A stretch of DNA of 64,000 nt, taken from assembly GCA_944472135.2 (NCBI GenBank), contig OX235264.1:86314319-86378318 (forward strand). Reading direction: 5' to 3'. This DNA is from Trichobilharzia regenti (taxonomy: Eukaryota; Platyhelminthes; Trematoda; Strigeidida; Schistosomatidae). Made by a program: the position numbers and the translations under genes. The notes beneath the pieces are model-generated. The model had not been told where the DNA came from. It searched no databases and was given only the letters and a program-made list of their open reading frames with translations. Below, in pieces: positions 22,770 to 35,244 of this stretch; the first letter of the stretch is position 1, and each line of letters begins with the position of its first letter.

Positions 22770-23230
22770 AAGACCAGTAGTTCAGCGAAGAGTTTTTTCG
22801 GCGAATTCATTTTCATAGCTGTACAATCGCAAATATATATGTTTATTTTGTATGTATGTGTTCCTTAAATTTCTCAAACGAAAATACAGTTCGTAAGTTT
22901 TCGGTGGAGTTACATAATACAAGAGGCTTTCAGAGGAACTGGATGTTGATATAAGAGGGTAGTAACAAAAGTGATGAGTTCTCACAAACGATTGTTAAAG
23001 AAGAGTTACGTAATAACATGAATAGTTTGATGAAGGAGTTGTGCTCATGGCGCACATGGAAACAAAATCAAATACACAGTTAAATAAGAGTTTTAAGTAG
23101 TTAGAAAAAACAAGCAAACAAACAAAAGTTAAGTCAAATCAACAGACTTGTCGCCATGATAGTAGAAGTGGCTGAATAATTTTCTTTTGTATGCCTAGTT
23201 CTGTTTCTTCCAACTGAATGGAAGTTAAAC
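22770..23230 (-). repeat. Penelope-type untranslated repeat (pair with 5440-5890)
   Basis: Contains 'ttcggcgaattcattttcat', 'gagttacgtaataacatgaa' and 'ccatgatagtagaagtggct' in the same order and strand as 5440-5890. Confidence 0.5.
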
Positions 23231-23320
23231 AAAACTTTTCGATTTTTATTCAACTTTAAGTTGTTTAATGTTTAATATTTATCTTCTCTTTTGAATTTAT
23301 TTTTTCTGCCTATCATATAG

Positions 23321-23855
23321 CCAGATATACCCACATGGCTTGAGAATGTGAAAGAAGAGATAAAGAATAGTGAAGAACAAGTACCAATTACTACTCTGAA
23401 AATCGATACATCAACTAGCGAAAGTAAAAAGAGATACAACAATTACATCCGTACAAGTAGAGATATTCGTCGAAGCGTAAACTATTTAATTATAATGCAT
23501 AGAGAAAGTCGATTGTCTCATTTGAAAGCAGCTTTAAGCGAAACACCAATCGCTTATTTATGGAAAGGCAATTCTGCAACTTCGATATCATGCTTACGAA
23601 AAGCTAAGCTGATCAGTTCAAAATATAGAGATTTTGATTTACAAGCAAAACGTTGTATTCCTGGCTATGTTGGTGGTATATCAAGCGACTTTTTGGAAGC
23701 TGTCGCCTTGCCTAAACCTGCTTTGATTCGATTCCCACCGCCAACTAGCATGCATAACTATAGACGTAAGAAAAGGTTGGTTGTAGAAAGACAGCAAATG
23801 CAACAGAGTTTGGGGAAAATGAACGCAGTAATCGAAGATATTAAGAAAGTTTTAG
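23321..23855 (+). CDS. Unrecognised gene, third visible coding exon
   Basis: Acceptor 'ctgcctatcatatag' (AG at 23319-23320) and donor TTAG/GTAAGT at 23856. Enters in phase 0, so it continues the 19541 exon in frame, and leaves with one extra base. About 178 residues: PDIPTWLENVKEEIKNSEEQ at the start, a basic helical stretch (RTSRDIRRSVNYLIIMHRES), a folded-looking centre (ETPIAYLWKGN, RKAKLISSKYRDFDLQAKRC, IPGYVGGISSDFLEAVALPK), then a proline patch (RFPPPTSMHNYRRKKR) and a probable coiled coil (VERQQMQQSLGKMNAVIEDI). This is the most conserved-looking part of the gene but I do not recognise the family. If the donor is not used, the frame would end at a TGA 11 codons later. Confidence 0.68.
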
Positions 23856-23889
23856 GTAAGTTCTGCATATTTTTAAAAAATGACACATG

Positions 23890-25445
23890 AAATCACTGCA
23901 ATTCGTTTACATGTACATATATCATTCCTTATTGAAAACCAAAATTTACTGCCTAAGGCTGTACATCAGAACCATAAAGGCTGCTTAATCAAACGATAAT
24001 GTGTGACTAAGACAGCCATGTTGGCGGACAAGGGACTCCAGGCCATTCACTAGTTTACCCCATTAGAATTTAAACTAGTATTAGAGTTCTGAGTCCTGAT
24101 GCACTTTATAGAGTGAATTTCTCTGCATCGTGTATTTTAAAATTCTTTGACATTAGGCTTTGGGAGATTATCTCACAATATCGATCTGGCTCGCAGTCAT
24201 ATGCAATGAAATTCAGTATGTATGCACTAGGTGAAACATAGTCTCTGTCCTTCTAGCATCAAACAGAATACACCGTTTACATCATGAATCTCACTGACGA
24301 CAAGTTCCTGACACTGAAGCTCTGAGTATCACCTTTGCCATATGCCCTCTTGAAAGAGTCATCAGGAATATTATGCTCTGTTGTAAATGTTCTGGCTTAG
24401 TGAAAGTCATTTCCAATCTTAATACGAAGTGATTTGTTAACAAATGTCAAAGTCACGCAGATGTTCGAAGATTAACTTCATTTTCGGTTCAACCGCTTTA
24501 CTTTTTGTCTCTGCTACGTAAAGTGGAAGTATTTGAACTACTCGGAGAAAATACTTGTGTGATAGAGTTGGGCGTAACATAATTAAAGGTTAGTGTTACT
24601 CAGAATACACGTTCTAACTTAACCTAGACCACTGCTGCTCATTTTATAATTCAAAATACACAATATAGAACGATACAGTAATGTGTCCCCTTAAAAGACC
24701 AGTCAGAAACAAGGAAGCTGTGCGTTCATTTGTGAAGGCAAATCATTTTTGATAATTCAGATGTAGGAAGGACATGTCCTGGATCAATTGGAGAAATCAA
24801 CAATCTATCAGTAGTATTGTACAGAATCTGAGTTAGATGAACAACGAACAGACTTCAAGGTTAAGAATATTAAAATGCGTGTCTTTTGGGACTAACACTG
24901 TCAAGTATTTGTTAACGAATGTTAATTTGCACACCTAAAACCTGAAAACACAGTCTTGTCAAATTTAGGCTGCTATTAATTTCTTTGCATAAATCACGTT
25001 ACACTTTGCTACAGATTTCAATAGAAAAGTGTAAAAACTGTTATTAAATATATTTACTCGTGTTTCGATTGGTTGAATTCAAGGTCACTACCAAGACTAA
25101 TCAATCAGTAACTAAATTTTCACAATTATCAAATGAATTTACTTAAAGAAAGGCTCCCATCAATTTTTAACTCAGACTTAGGATACGTTTCTACACACCA
25201 TTAGAATTATATTAGCTTGAAGGTAATATTGACCGTAAAACTAATTGCATAAAGAGAATAAATGAAGTTCAACTCACTCACTTCTAGCCATTGTCATTGT
25301 GCGAATTGAAAGGTTGACATAAGAAATTAATGAGCGAACAGCTGTTGACCGATTTCAGATTTATAATTTGTAGATGTGAAAGATTATTCGTTTTCAGAAG
25401 GAAATCGATGATTATCATCTTGTAATTCTTACTTCCGTCATATTA
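23890..25445. other. No gene seen downstream of exon 3
   Basis: I could not find a further exon of the plus-strand gene with suitable phase here. No repeat recognised. Confidence 0.4.
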
Positions 25446-25449
25446 ATTT

Positions 25450-25650
25450 ATTTTTTTATTTTATTTCTTTAGTTTTGATTACAGCTTGATTCCACAGTGT
25501 AGTTTTGGTACAAGTATGGAATTTTCAGCATGGATATCTGTAGACCAAGTTTTGCAGGCCGACCATAGATATCAGGTGTGAGTCGGCAGGGGATCGAACC
25601 TCAGACCATATGCGTGGTCGGTGAGAGTCCTAACCACTATGTCATATGCG
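25450..25650 (-). repeat. CR1-tailed tRNA-headed SINE
   Basis: Minus strand: head 'gacatagtggttaggactct', box B 'gaggttcgatcccctgcc', 'gactcacacctgatatc', 'gctgaaaattccatacttgt', 'gtggaatcaagctgtaatc', then A-rich AAATAAAATAAA. Collinear with 14155-14337 and 41440-41625. Confidence 0.75.
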
Positions 25651-25869
25651 GTACAAAAGTGATATTCAGGCATTCTAAAATCTGACATCACAATGTCACT
25701 GAAATTGATTGCAGACTGAAATAGTATAGACAGCCAATTTTCTTACTGCAATTTTTATACCATGCAACTGTCAAAATGAGGGATACATTTTAGTCCAGAG
25801 ATTTTGTAGTATTGAAAAAGTATTTCACTGCTGTATATGCATGGACATAAGAGAGTAGCATTTATTAAT

Positions 25870-26045
25870 GGTGACGAGAAGTGGGATCCAAGGTGCAGAT
25901 TTGGTTCTTTTTGGAACTTGTCAGTAAACTATACCTGCATCCCCAGTGAGCGAAAGAAGGATGTTGTTTCCGCTGAGACGTGAACCCTGTATCTGTTATT
26001 TCAAAGGCCAAAGTGTTATTCACTAGGCCATTGGGCTACGAGTTC
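25870..26045 (-). repeat. SM-alpha SINE with decayed hammerhead
   Basis: Minus strand: head 'caatggcctagtgaataacac', box B-like 'gggttcacgtctcag', then 'actggggatgcaggta', CTGACAAGTTCC and CCAAATCTGCACC. G8 of the core and the GAAA are damaged. Confidence 0.6.
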
Positions 26046-26079
26046 AACGGGTATCAGTCGACGATGTCCAAAGAAGCTG

Positions 26080-26170
26080 CTCGAAAGCAGATACTTACGA
26101 TGATGCTGAGATACGAGTGGGACGAAATGTGCATCTTTGATTTCACTGCTAGTTACCGCCAACCGAATTA
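26080..26170 (+). repeat. SM-alpha 3' half, opposite to its neighbour
   Basis: Plus strand: 'gctgagatacgagt', GGGACGAAATGTGCATC and 'ttgatttcactgctag', the SM-alpha hammerhead 3' half. With 25870-26045 it forms a head-to-head inverted pair. Confidence 0.55.
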
Positions 26171-26465
26171 ACTTCGTCCTACTCTTCCGACATCTTTGAA
26201 GCGAACCGAAATAGCAGCCAACATGTTAACAAAGACTGAACATTTCGGTTCAATACAATCAATCAATGGTTAATGCAAATTAGCATAAAAACAAACAATA
26301 AGGGTTGTATTTAAATCAGATGTACTTATCTGTGGATGTGTATACATAGTTACAGATTCAGCTGGCTAAATATGTCTGGAAATCCTTAGTAATCATGTTA
26401 GTAGGTATTGACCAGCAAGATGTACCTGTAACTTAGATGACATTCATTGATATCTGTGCGACTCA

Positions 26466-28200
26466 ATTATTATTATTGTTCCCTTGTGTTCCTAGTGGAA
26501 TATAGGGCTTCAACTGCACGTCTCCACTTGCTTCTGTCTTTTGCTGTACTTTTCACCTGTATCCATGTTAGTCCATACTGTTTCAACTCCTCTTCACACG
26601 ACCTCCTCTATGTCACCTTTGCACTGACGTCCCACTCGCCGCGTGCTTCCCTTTCGGGTTCCACTCGAGCAGTGGCCTGACGCGCGCGCGATATGTCACC
26701 CAGCGGCGGCCTCCTCAGCGAGTGTCCGATCCATCTCCACTTTCTCCTGCATATTTTTTGGCTGGAGATTGGTTCTTGTTTTGTTTGTTCCCATAGTTCC
26801 TTGTTGGTGATCCTTTCCGACCCGGCCATCTGATCTTCAGTATACAGCGAAGACAGTTGTTAATAAAGGTCTGCAACAAGCTGTGGGAAATATTCTTTGT
26901 GACCCACCGCCAATTTTCTAATCCCTATAGAAGAACTGACTTTACGTTTGTATTGAAAATCCGACTGAATTTTGTTGTTGATGCTGGCTGAGTGACGAAG
27001 ATTTCCAGATTGGTTTCAGGTTGATGAATGTGTTTCTCGCCTTCCCGATTCTCGCTCGATTTGACATCCTCATCCACTCTGACTGCCTGTAGTTGAGACA
27101 ATGCTCCCTAGATAAGTGAGTGAATGAAGTAACCTCTTTCAAATCCCTCCCATTGATGGTGATTGACGCTGGCGGGATGTTGCTGCTGTTGTTGTTATTT
27201 TTGGTTGGTTGGTTATTTTCATAACCTCCGTCTTGTCTATGTTCACCTGGAGTCCTGTCTTCGCCGGCTTCTTCTTCGACCAGTTTGTCGGTTTTCGCTT
27301 GCCTCTAAGTCTTCGATTTTGTGTGACATCAAACACAAATCATCCACGCGCAAAATCCATGTCTTCTAGGTTCTTCGCGTCGATCCAGGATATTCCTGTC
27401 TTCTCGTTTCCCACTGTCTGACGCATAATCCCGTTAGTTCACCACAATTAGCAATATCATTCATTGGTGATAATAAGCAAGCACCCTTGTCTGACTCCTG
27501 TGTTTACTCCAAACGCCTCGCTGAGTTTTCCGTTGTGGATCACTTGACATGTGCCGCCGTTGTCGTACAGCTGTTGAATAAGGTTGGTGAATATTTGGGG
27601 TTCGCCATAGTACTCGAGTAGTTTCCAAATGACTTCGCGGTCAACGCTGTCGAAGGCCTTCTCAAAGTCTATAAAGTTGAGTTAGAGGTTTGATTGCCAT
27701 TCCATGCTTTGTTCTGTGATGATGATGCGTAGAGTTGCAATTTGGTCAGAACATGATTTGCCTTTCCTGAGTCCATCTTGTTCTGGTCGGACTTCTGTAT
27801 GCAGTGCGTCCTTAATTCTCTCCAGGATGATGCGACTCAAGATTTTACTTGGCCTCGACAGGAGCATGATTCCTCGCCAGTTCTTGCAGAGTGAGGCCTA
27901 AGTCGCCCTTCTCTGGTGGTTTCACGAGGTAACCTTTTCTCCAGTCAGTAGGCACCTTTTCCTCCTTCCGGACGTTTTGCAATAATGAATGGAGTCTGCA
28001 TATCTGATGTCCTATCTGGGTTCGCTTTCAGTGCTTCAGGAGGTATTCCATCTGGTCCAGGTGCTTTTCCAGCTTTCAGAAGCTTGATTGCATTCAAGAA
28101 TTTTGCTTTCGTTGGAGGATTGGTGTCAACTTGCAGTTGTGCACGTGTTGTTGTTGGTATTTCTGGACGGGTTGCAGAAATAACAGCCATCAGAATCACT
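26466..28200 (-). mobile_element. RTE LINE, 5'-truncated, broken
   Basis: Minus strand, collinear with residues about 460-989 of the intact ORF. Visible pieces: a segment with KAPGPDGIPPEALK (27945-28199), SKILSRIILERIKDAL and RPEQDGLRKGKSC (27682-27867), a motif A region with 'ttcgacagcgttgaccgc' (about 27640), and the C-terminal RRKWRWIGHSLRR (26608-26829). The 3' end is 'gttcccttgtgttcctagtg' reversed, with AATAATAATAATTG. Many stops and shifts. A GC-rich patch near 26640-26710 differs from the other copies. Confidence 0.88.
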
Positions 28201-29080
28201 TAAAAGTTTTGTTCGAATTAATCATTCCCATTTAGAATATTTCTTTAGTCTTCATTCTAAACTATAGAAATTTACAGCCACACCTTCCCAAAAGGAAAAT
28301 TGATAGACAAGTTTTTTTTGTTGAAACAAACCCGATTTTACTTTTATATACGTTAGTCCATTAACTGTGAGACAGATATTGACATTTTCTTACAGATATA
28401 TCGTTGACTTTATCCACTCTATATAGTTCATTAGTAGTATGTTCACTAATCACCCAACTGGTCCACATTAGGATTCCTACCGACGCACTCTTAAACATTG
28501 CTTAGCCGTTAATAAGCTCAAAGAAATGAGAAGATTGAGCCTAAGGGTAGCAATCCAATTGTACTGAAACCTCAGAGCTTGAAGCTCTATATTCCACTCG
28601 GACCAAAGATATGTACATACAGCATAACGTTCTAATCTTAGTGCACACTATGACTTTCTACAAAGTTCATATATTGAACAATTCAATGTTGTCTATGTGT
28701 AAATGTTATTTGATCAAACACATTATATATGAATAAATATTTATGCAGTATTTTCGTTAACCTTGAAAATCACTGGCTGTTTGTTCACCTTGGTGACCTT
28801 AATTATTATTAGTAGGTTATATATTAAATTGAGAGAAAAAAATACAACTGTCTAATTGATGTGAACTTATAGAATTTGCCATCAATATAGAGTATTTAGA
28901 ATTATTGATTTACCTATTGAATTAGCGTTCCATTAAATGAGGATAATATAAAAGATGTCTTGTTTCTTTTGAGTTTCTATTTTTCTATTTCTTGAAAAAT
29001 ATATATCTCAACTGAATAATTTGTCACTTATAACTTACATGCAGCTTTCATGGATTTTTTTTGTTGACATTTACAATGTT
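28201..29080. other. No gene seen
   Basis: Only a short SINE-tail scrap at 28568-28600 ('agcttgaagctctatattcc'). Confidence 0.4.
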
Positions 29081-29084
29081 TAGA

Positions 29085-29900
29085 TAAAACAATAAGAAGA
29101 CGTTATTTGTCTGAATCATGTAATGTGTATTTGAGCAACACATTTCGAACCACACATGGACTTGTCATAGGAATAAACATATATAGCAAAATAATAAAGA
29201 GTTGCAGTGTGAGAAAATAGACACTTAGGTCAAGTTAAAAGGATACATTCAAGGTCAAAATAACAATGAAGACCACTAAACCAAATGACAGAGGTAATAG
29301 TATCAAAACAAAGTTTACCAAGAAAGGTTTACTGTGATGACGAATTGTTTCTGAACGCATAAGGGTGGTTTAAACTTCCTAACTGCTAGCTAGGGATTCC
29401 AAAAAGTTTAAGATACGCCCCGAACACGTATTATAGATAGGTTTATAAGATCTGTTAACGTCAATTTTATGCCCTGTCTCTATAATATGTTTCGCAATAT
29501 GGGAGCTAGGTCTCATGTTCTCAGCATTAATGGGTTCTGAAGATTCTAATGGCTTTTGGAGCCATTTAGGAATATGCTCTGAAGCCAGCTCTTACTTGCA
29601 GAGATCGATGAGTCCTCCCTATGTCTGTGTGTCTACACGTACATTCAAATTGGTAAATACACTGGGATGTGACATCATTTTTCGCATGTTCAAAGGGCTT
29701 AGATGGATGGATATATTGGCTTCACATTCTCAATTATTGTGATATTAACTGCGTAAAAAGTCATTTTAACAGCAGTCTTCAGTCTTTGTCTAGTTATCAA
29801 GCCGCTATGATGCCCCATATAGGGTAGCTTGATGTACACGTCTTTCTTAGGGGCGAGTTGTAGAGTGGGTCTTTATCTAAATTCATAAAGGGAACTAACT
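29085..29900 (-). mobile_element. Penelope-like element, third family, broken
   Basis: Minus strand, with frames joined by eye: KLPYMGHH, ITRQRLKTAVKMTFYAVN, KNDVTSQCIYQFECTC, an altered YIG strand (DIGRTHRSLQVR), then AKHIIETGHKIDVNRS and CSGRILNFLES. The order of connector, GIY-YIG and C-terminal TGH block is that of Penelope-like ORFs. Several stops interrupt it, and the Tyr of YIG is changed to Asp. A related scrap lies at 57165-57260. Confidence 0.7.
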
Positions 29901-30559
29901 GTTTTAAATTTACAATGTTAGCATCTTTCTGCTGATTTTGATTTTTATACACATTTTATCAACTGAATACTAAAATTCACCATTTGATAAAAAAGAATTA
30001 CTAAAAGTATCTCATTGTAAATGGGGTTTTTTTATTCCAAAACTGTAATCATATGTTTCCACTAGAAATCATAAATTTCCTTTGAGTTTAGATATCATTT
30101 TCACTATGAAACGAGAATACTGTGTAAATAATACTTGCTTGTTTTATACCTAGAGAATAAAATCTCACTTGCCAAGTAGCTGGTGTGTGTTTGTGTGTGT
30201 GTGGAGATCACCTACTGAACGAGTATCAGTCATTGATTCATACTAGTCATCTTCAACAACTACTTACATTTATCAACACAAGTTACCTTCTGGTAATCTT
30301 CGACTGGAAATTGTATGATTGATTCGCTAATACTTCAGAAATCTTAAGTTTAGATACACCCATGAAGGGGATTAATAATGCGCATTTCACTATCGTTAAT
30401 CATCGACCCTGCCACTGTATCCCTTTAAAAGGAATAATTACAAAGGTGATCTTCAAAAATACATCAAGGACTTAACATAGAGTAGCATTTTATCATTGTA
30501 CTGGGAAAAGTATCTGAAACAAATAATCAATCAGTTTTAGAAATCTACAACACTCTGTT
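29901..30559. other. No gene seen
   Basis: AT-rich, with a short (GT)n near 30183-30202. Confidence 0.35.
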
Positions 30560-30974
30560 TAGAGGAGAAGATCCACATTCTCAACACTAATTTTAAGTTA
30601 GTCCTTCTACATGGTTCAGAGACTTAACGCGCATTTTACTTCCAACAGAATGCAGACTTCCATCAATAGTTACCCTCGGTCGATACTGAAGTTCAGATTA
30701 CCTACCAGAAAAGATACGCAACAAGAATCCATACGGTGGAACGAACTAATCAAGAACATGTTGCCAAACAAATATACAGAAGGATATAGAGATGGATCGG
30801 ACATACACTAAGGAGACGACTGCTGAGTGGTATTACGCCAGACGTATCATAGAGTAGAGCACGAATGGGACCTAGGTGACGACGAGTTACGCGTTGGTGG
30901 AGCCAGCTAAAAAGTGATTGCAGAGAATAAAATGAAATACAGATGTATTGCTGAATCTTTGTGTTCCACTCACT
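30560..30974 (+). mobile_element. RTE LINE 3' fragment, old
   Basis: 'atccacattctcaacactaa' to 'gtgttccactcactcag' matches 62330-62770 of the intact element with many changes. The tail is cut where the second RTE subfamily sequence begins at about 30975. Confidence 0.72.
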
Positions 30975-31290
30975 CAGTTAGTCTAAGCCACGTAGGAAGG
31001 TGTAGACTTCCTGGTTGGGGTCCTCGCGACGGTAAAAACCGATGGTTGGAAACAATTGGTGATATGGCTCAAAATCGTTCTCAATGGCACAGATGCATCC
31101 ACTACTTGTGACTTATGATTTCGAATGGAACTGTTTTGTTCTTCGTTACTACCATTCCTTTGTCTCACACCTCTGTTTACTGTCTCTATTATGCATTTCT
31201 TCTCTTGCTTTGTGTGCTACATGGAGGGAGTGTGGAGACTTGAACTGGCGCACATATGTGCAAAGTTTTATATGGAAAACAGACAGACAT
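30975..31290 (+). mobile_element. Second RTE subfamily, 3' end
   Basis: Encodes LSHVGRCRLPGWGPRDGKNR, then LETIGDMAQNRSQW, nearly the same as 56690-56810, and the same 3' untranslated part ending in CAGACAGACAT. Joined directly to another RTE fragment, it suggests insertion into or recombination with it. Confidence 0.8.
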
Positions 31291-31339
31291 ACTGACTCAG
31301 GACCCAAGGGAATAAGAGGTAATAATAATGATAGGACTA

Positions 31340-32740
31340 TGACTAGATATTTTCTTTCTAGCTACTTAAAAAAAGTTTACATTTTCACTTTCTCTATTGT
31401 TCTAACATCGGTGGTTATGCCTATTGATTACCACTAATACGTAACACCGTTATAGTGGCATGCACTGATAGACAGTACGAAATCGGGGATGATAATACTT
31501 TTTAGAAACAATAAAGTTGTCTATTAGTTTGCTGACATGTTATGGTTTCGAATAATGCCAAAGATGACGTCTTTGATGATATCAGATGTCCTGTAGATAA
31601 GAACTGAATTTCTGAAACAACAGAACTATCAAACAGAGTATTTGTGGTTAGTCACTCAGTTGGCAAGTATAACTGAGAGCTTACATAGATTCCTTCCCAA
31701 TAGCCTAGAAATCTTATATTGTTACTAAGTAACAATTATCGTAAACAAACAGACGCGTCATTTTAAATCTGTCGAAAAAACCAACTAAAATCAGGTCAAA
31801 ACCTAAAGAATTACTGAAATTTAGCCCTGGCTGTATTGTATGGTCTGTCTGGATTCAACATAGAACTTGGCACCGAAGTGCAGCAGTTCGAGTTGCCACG
31901 TTCCAAAATTGTATGGTAGTGGGCATCATTCAACAGAAAACCCACAAATCATATACAATCTGCAGAAACTATAATCAATAGCAATCGAACTCAACGACAG
32001 GTGAAAAAATGACCATGAACAAGCAAGATGCAACTGATAGTCGTCCTGGGGAAAAACTACTCGAACTGACCAGTGGAGTGAGTATTCTCATCTGTCGTCA
32101 TCGGGATGTATTTATGATAAAGTGAATTATTCCACAGATTTTCTGACCCTAAAAATGGAATTCCTATGATTTCGATTTTGTTTATACAGATCTGTGTATA
32201 GAAACTGGTTTCAAACGTCACTAACCACTCCTATGGGAAATTGGGAGACATTAAAGTATATACGACTGATTGATTGAGATGAGTAGTTGAATACCATTTG
32301 CATCAGCCAGTAGTGCCTCGCTTGCTAAGCCGTTTCGCTTGCTTGGGACTGGACTCATCAACGGTGAACCCGATTCGATCTAATTCAGAGAGCTGAACCA
32401 GTTCAAACAACACTGATACCATAAATCAGATTCTGAACTTGCAAATAAGTTCGCAATTTTGTGAACTTAGGACGATTTCGATAGGCCCATTCAGGGTAAC
32501 TTCGTTGGTTGCCATTCTTTCTAGTTACCTAAACTGTTGCCAGTAAAATGATACATCAAACAGAAGCACTGCAATCTTCCGCTATTCAGTGTGACTGAAG
32601 AAAGCTACGAACAACAAAATGAATCCATAAAGAAGATTTGAAAGTACATAGCTCATCGATTGCTAAACAAGTGGACTCAGCGTAAATATAACATCCCTAA
32701 TATTCATACAATTATAAACCAACAGCAGACCAGTATTCTA
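31340..32740. other. No gene seen
   Basis: No recognisable coding sequence or repeat. Confidence 0.35.
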
Positions 32741-32749
32741 CCTTGAAAC

Positions 32750-33970
32750 CGATAACTTCTCTCTGAACAAAAGGTACGTTGATGGCATTTTTATCATCTG
32801 TGATAACAAATGCGACCTAAATAATGTTCTTCAAGTTTTTAATAGCTGCCACCCAGTCATCAAACTTACAGTTGAAGCAGAAACCGGAGAGACAATCCCA
32901 TTTCTGGACGGCCAACTAACAAAGAAGACTGATGGAATTCTAAAGAGATCAATATATCGAAAGTGTGTGAACAAGAATCTAATACAAAAGTATACATGAA
33001 AATGGCTAATACACATGAACCAATACGATAACGTCTTACCACGATTGGTTGTAATGTTATGTGATAATAAGGTCATACATGTTTATTTAGTTAGTGGACG
33101 GACAAAAGCATATTGTCAGTTATAATGAAATATCGATCCATATACACATAGCAAAATATAATAGACTGTCAAAAACAAAACACACATCATGTGGGTACAT
33201 ATCAGTATTCTCAAGCTGCCCAATGTTCTTCAGCAACTCCAAAGATAAACTATCGCATACGACCATGTGGAGCAAGATATATAGGTCGTTCAATGCGTGT
33301 TTAATCTAAAAGAGTCAAAAGACATTATTCTACTTGGTTACGAAGAAGTAACAGAGGGTCAATAAGGAGTGCAGTGAGTCAACATATATATTCAACACTG
33401 GTCACTCAATATACCAGGAGAATCCATTCAAAGTTATCTACTAAGTCAAAAGAAGCCTCCCGCTGAAAATGGTAAGCTTCCGCATATTTTGTATTGCCGA
33501 GGCCTTATTGATCCGGATAGAAAAGCCTGATTTATGCACACAGGTGAAACTTCTCCATCCCCTCCTTTTATCTTGGGTATTATTCCAAGCTCCAGCAATT
33601 TGTTAAGTGTTTTTGAAAAAAAATTTTGTATTACTTTTCAGTAACATCCTTTTCATAACCAACCCTTTATTTACTCTTTCTAGTACATAATTTATTTTAG
33701 AAACATGTCGCCATTCTCTTTCATTAATATCCTATTTCTCCGGGTATCTTTCATATTACGCAACCTTTACCAATCTTCTCTCCCCTTAGGTAGTTTGATT
33801 ATTAGTCACATTATTGAAACAAATTGACAATCCTGACGTACTCACACACACAAAATAATTATCTATAGATGCGATTGAACATCTAAATGAATGAATTCGC
33901 CGAAAAGAGACTCTTCGCTGAAATGTTTTGTTCTTATATTTAAGAGTCATCAGACGGGTGTGCATTTAAC
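32750..33970 (+). mobile_element. Penelope-like element, second family, interrupted
   Basis: 32772-32960 reads RYVDGIFIICDNKCDLNNVL and TVEAETGETIPFLDGQL, the motif C end of a Penelope-type reverse transcriptase; the second catalytic Asp of YVDD is Gly. 33203-33303 holds the GIY-YIG segment YRIRPCGARYIGRSMR. 33395-33600 carries NTGHSIYQENPFKVIY and EALLIRIEKPDLC. 33600-33970 is untranslated sequence shared with 54300-54860. A foreign repeat separates the two coding parts (32963-33203). Dead. Confidence 0.72.
32963..33203 (+). repeat. Unclassified repeat L, short copy
   Basis: From 'gtgtgtgaacaagaat' to 'gggtacatatca' this is nearly identical to the right part of 43328-43737. It ends at the same CATATCA as the other copies but starts much later. 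Confidence 0.75.
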
Positions 33971-35240
33971 TCATTCATTATGCTAGCGACCAGGAATTTC
34001 ACCGAATCAAACTGAAGTAAGATCATTTCCATTAAAAAAAAAGAAATTATCACTGGTCAGTGTAACCAATCTATTTGTGCACAAACATTCTAGTGATGAC
34101 TTTATACGTAGAGTGTGTAATGAATGCTTAATAACTTCAAAAGAATGTGTATGATTACATTGTTTTCTAATTTTTATCATTTCCCTTTGTAGAAAGTCAG
34201 AAATTATTGGCAGCATTGGAGTTCTTATTAGCACCCATAACACAAAATAAGGATGAAAATGGTACAACAAAAGCTCAGTAGCGCACTGATAGATGTGGTT
34301 TATTTCTGTGTACCTTTATAAGTAAATACACGTATCACCGATATAACCGACTTTTCATTAAATATTCACATGTTTGTATGCATGCAAAGTATTCAGTGTC
34401 AGTCTAAGTGTTGAGCCACAAATCATTTTGAAAATGTGTCACGTAAACTCTAACAACCGGATATGGGATAATGTACGTGGTATAAAATTCACTTGAAAAT
34501 TCCATCGTATTTTAAAAAAAATTAAGATATAGGCTTCGTTTCTTTGAATTCTGTGGCCTTAAACAAGGGAGTCATACTATCGCTGAGTGATAAAAAGCCA
34601 GACATGCAGACTGTGAAATCTAACATCTGGAGGCAAAATAACCTAGCTGAAAGAAACACTGTAGAAATCCGTGTTGCAGTATCCATGTCCCATCATCTAC
34701 TGGTCAAAAACAGTTGAAATATACTTCACTTCAATAACTGCTTGTCCTTACTAACAGAAATCAAAAGCAATACACGTTAGATAGTTGGAGGCAATTGCCA
34801 TGGTCCTTGATCTTTGGCTTATTGACAATTAAGCACGAAGTAACTGATGTTCCTGACTAAAATTTAAAAGCGTACCAACTAGCACTGCAGCTGGAGACGT
34901 TACCACTAACCTATTCAGAACTAGGATTGACATTCTGTAGGACTGTAATGTTTGGTCACTGTAATGTAGTCAGTGTTGCAAGCCTAGTCATTTTCGAAAG
35001 AATTACAGAAGAAGAACAAACACAGAATATAAGAGGACACTGAAAATAAGGTTACAAGTTATTCGAAGACTCTATAAAAGTTGGGGTTTCACACAATGAT
35101 CAGTAATTAATATTACGTTTTCTATAATTTTCCTGAACAATTGAAAACAAGATATTAAAAGCACGGGAGATGATCATTACTACTTATAAGTATCAGAAAT
35201 CCTTGCAGAAGCCAATTAAAGAAAATCAACAGCTAATAGT
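33971..35240. other. No gene seen
   Basis: Only 34778-34797 is of note: a lone arm of the 17201-17288 inverted repeat. Confidence 0.35.
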
Positions 35241-35244
35241 GTAG

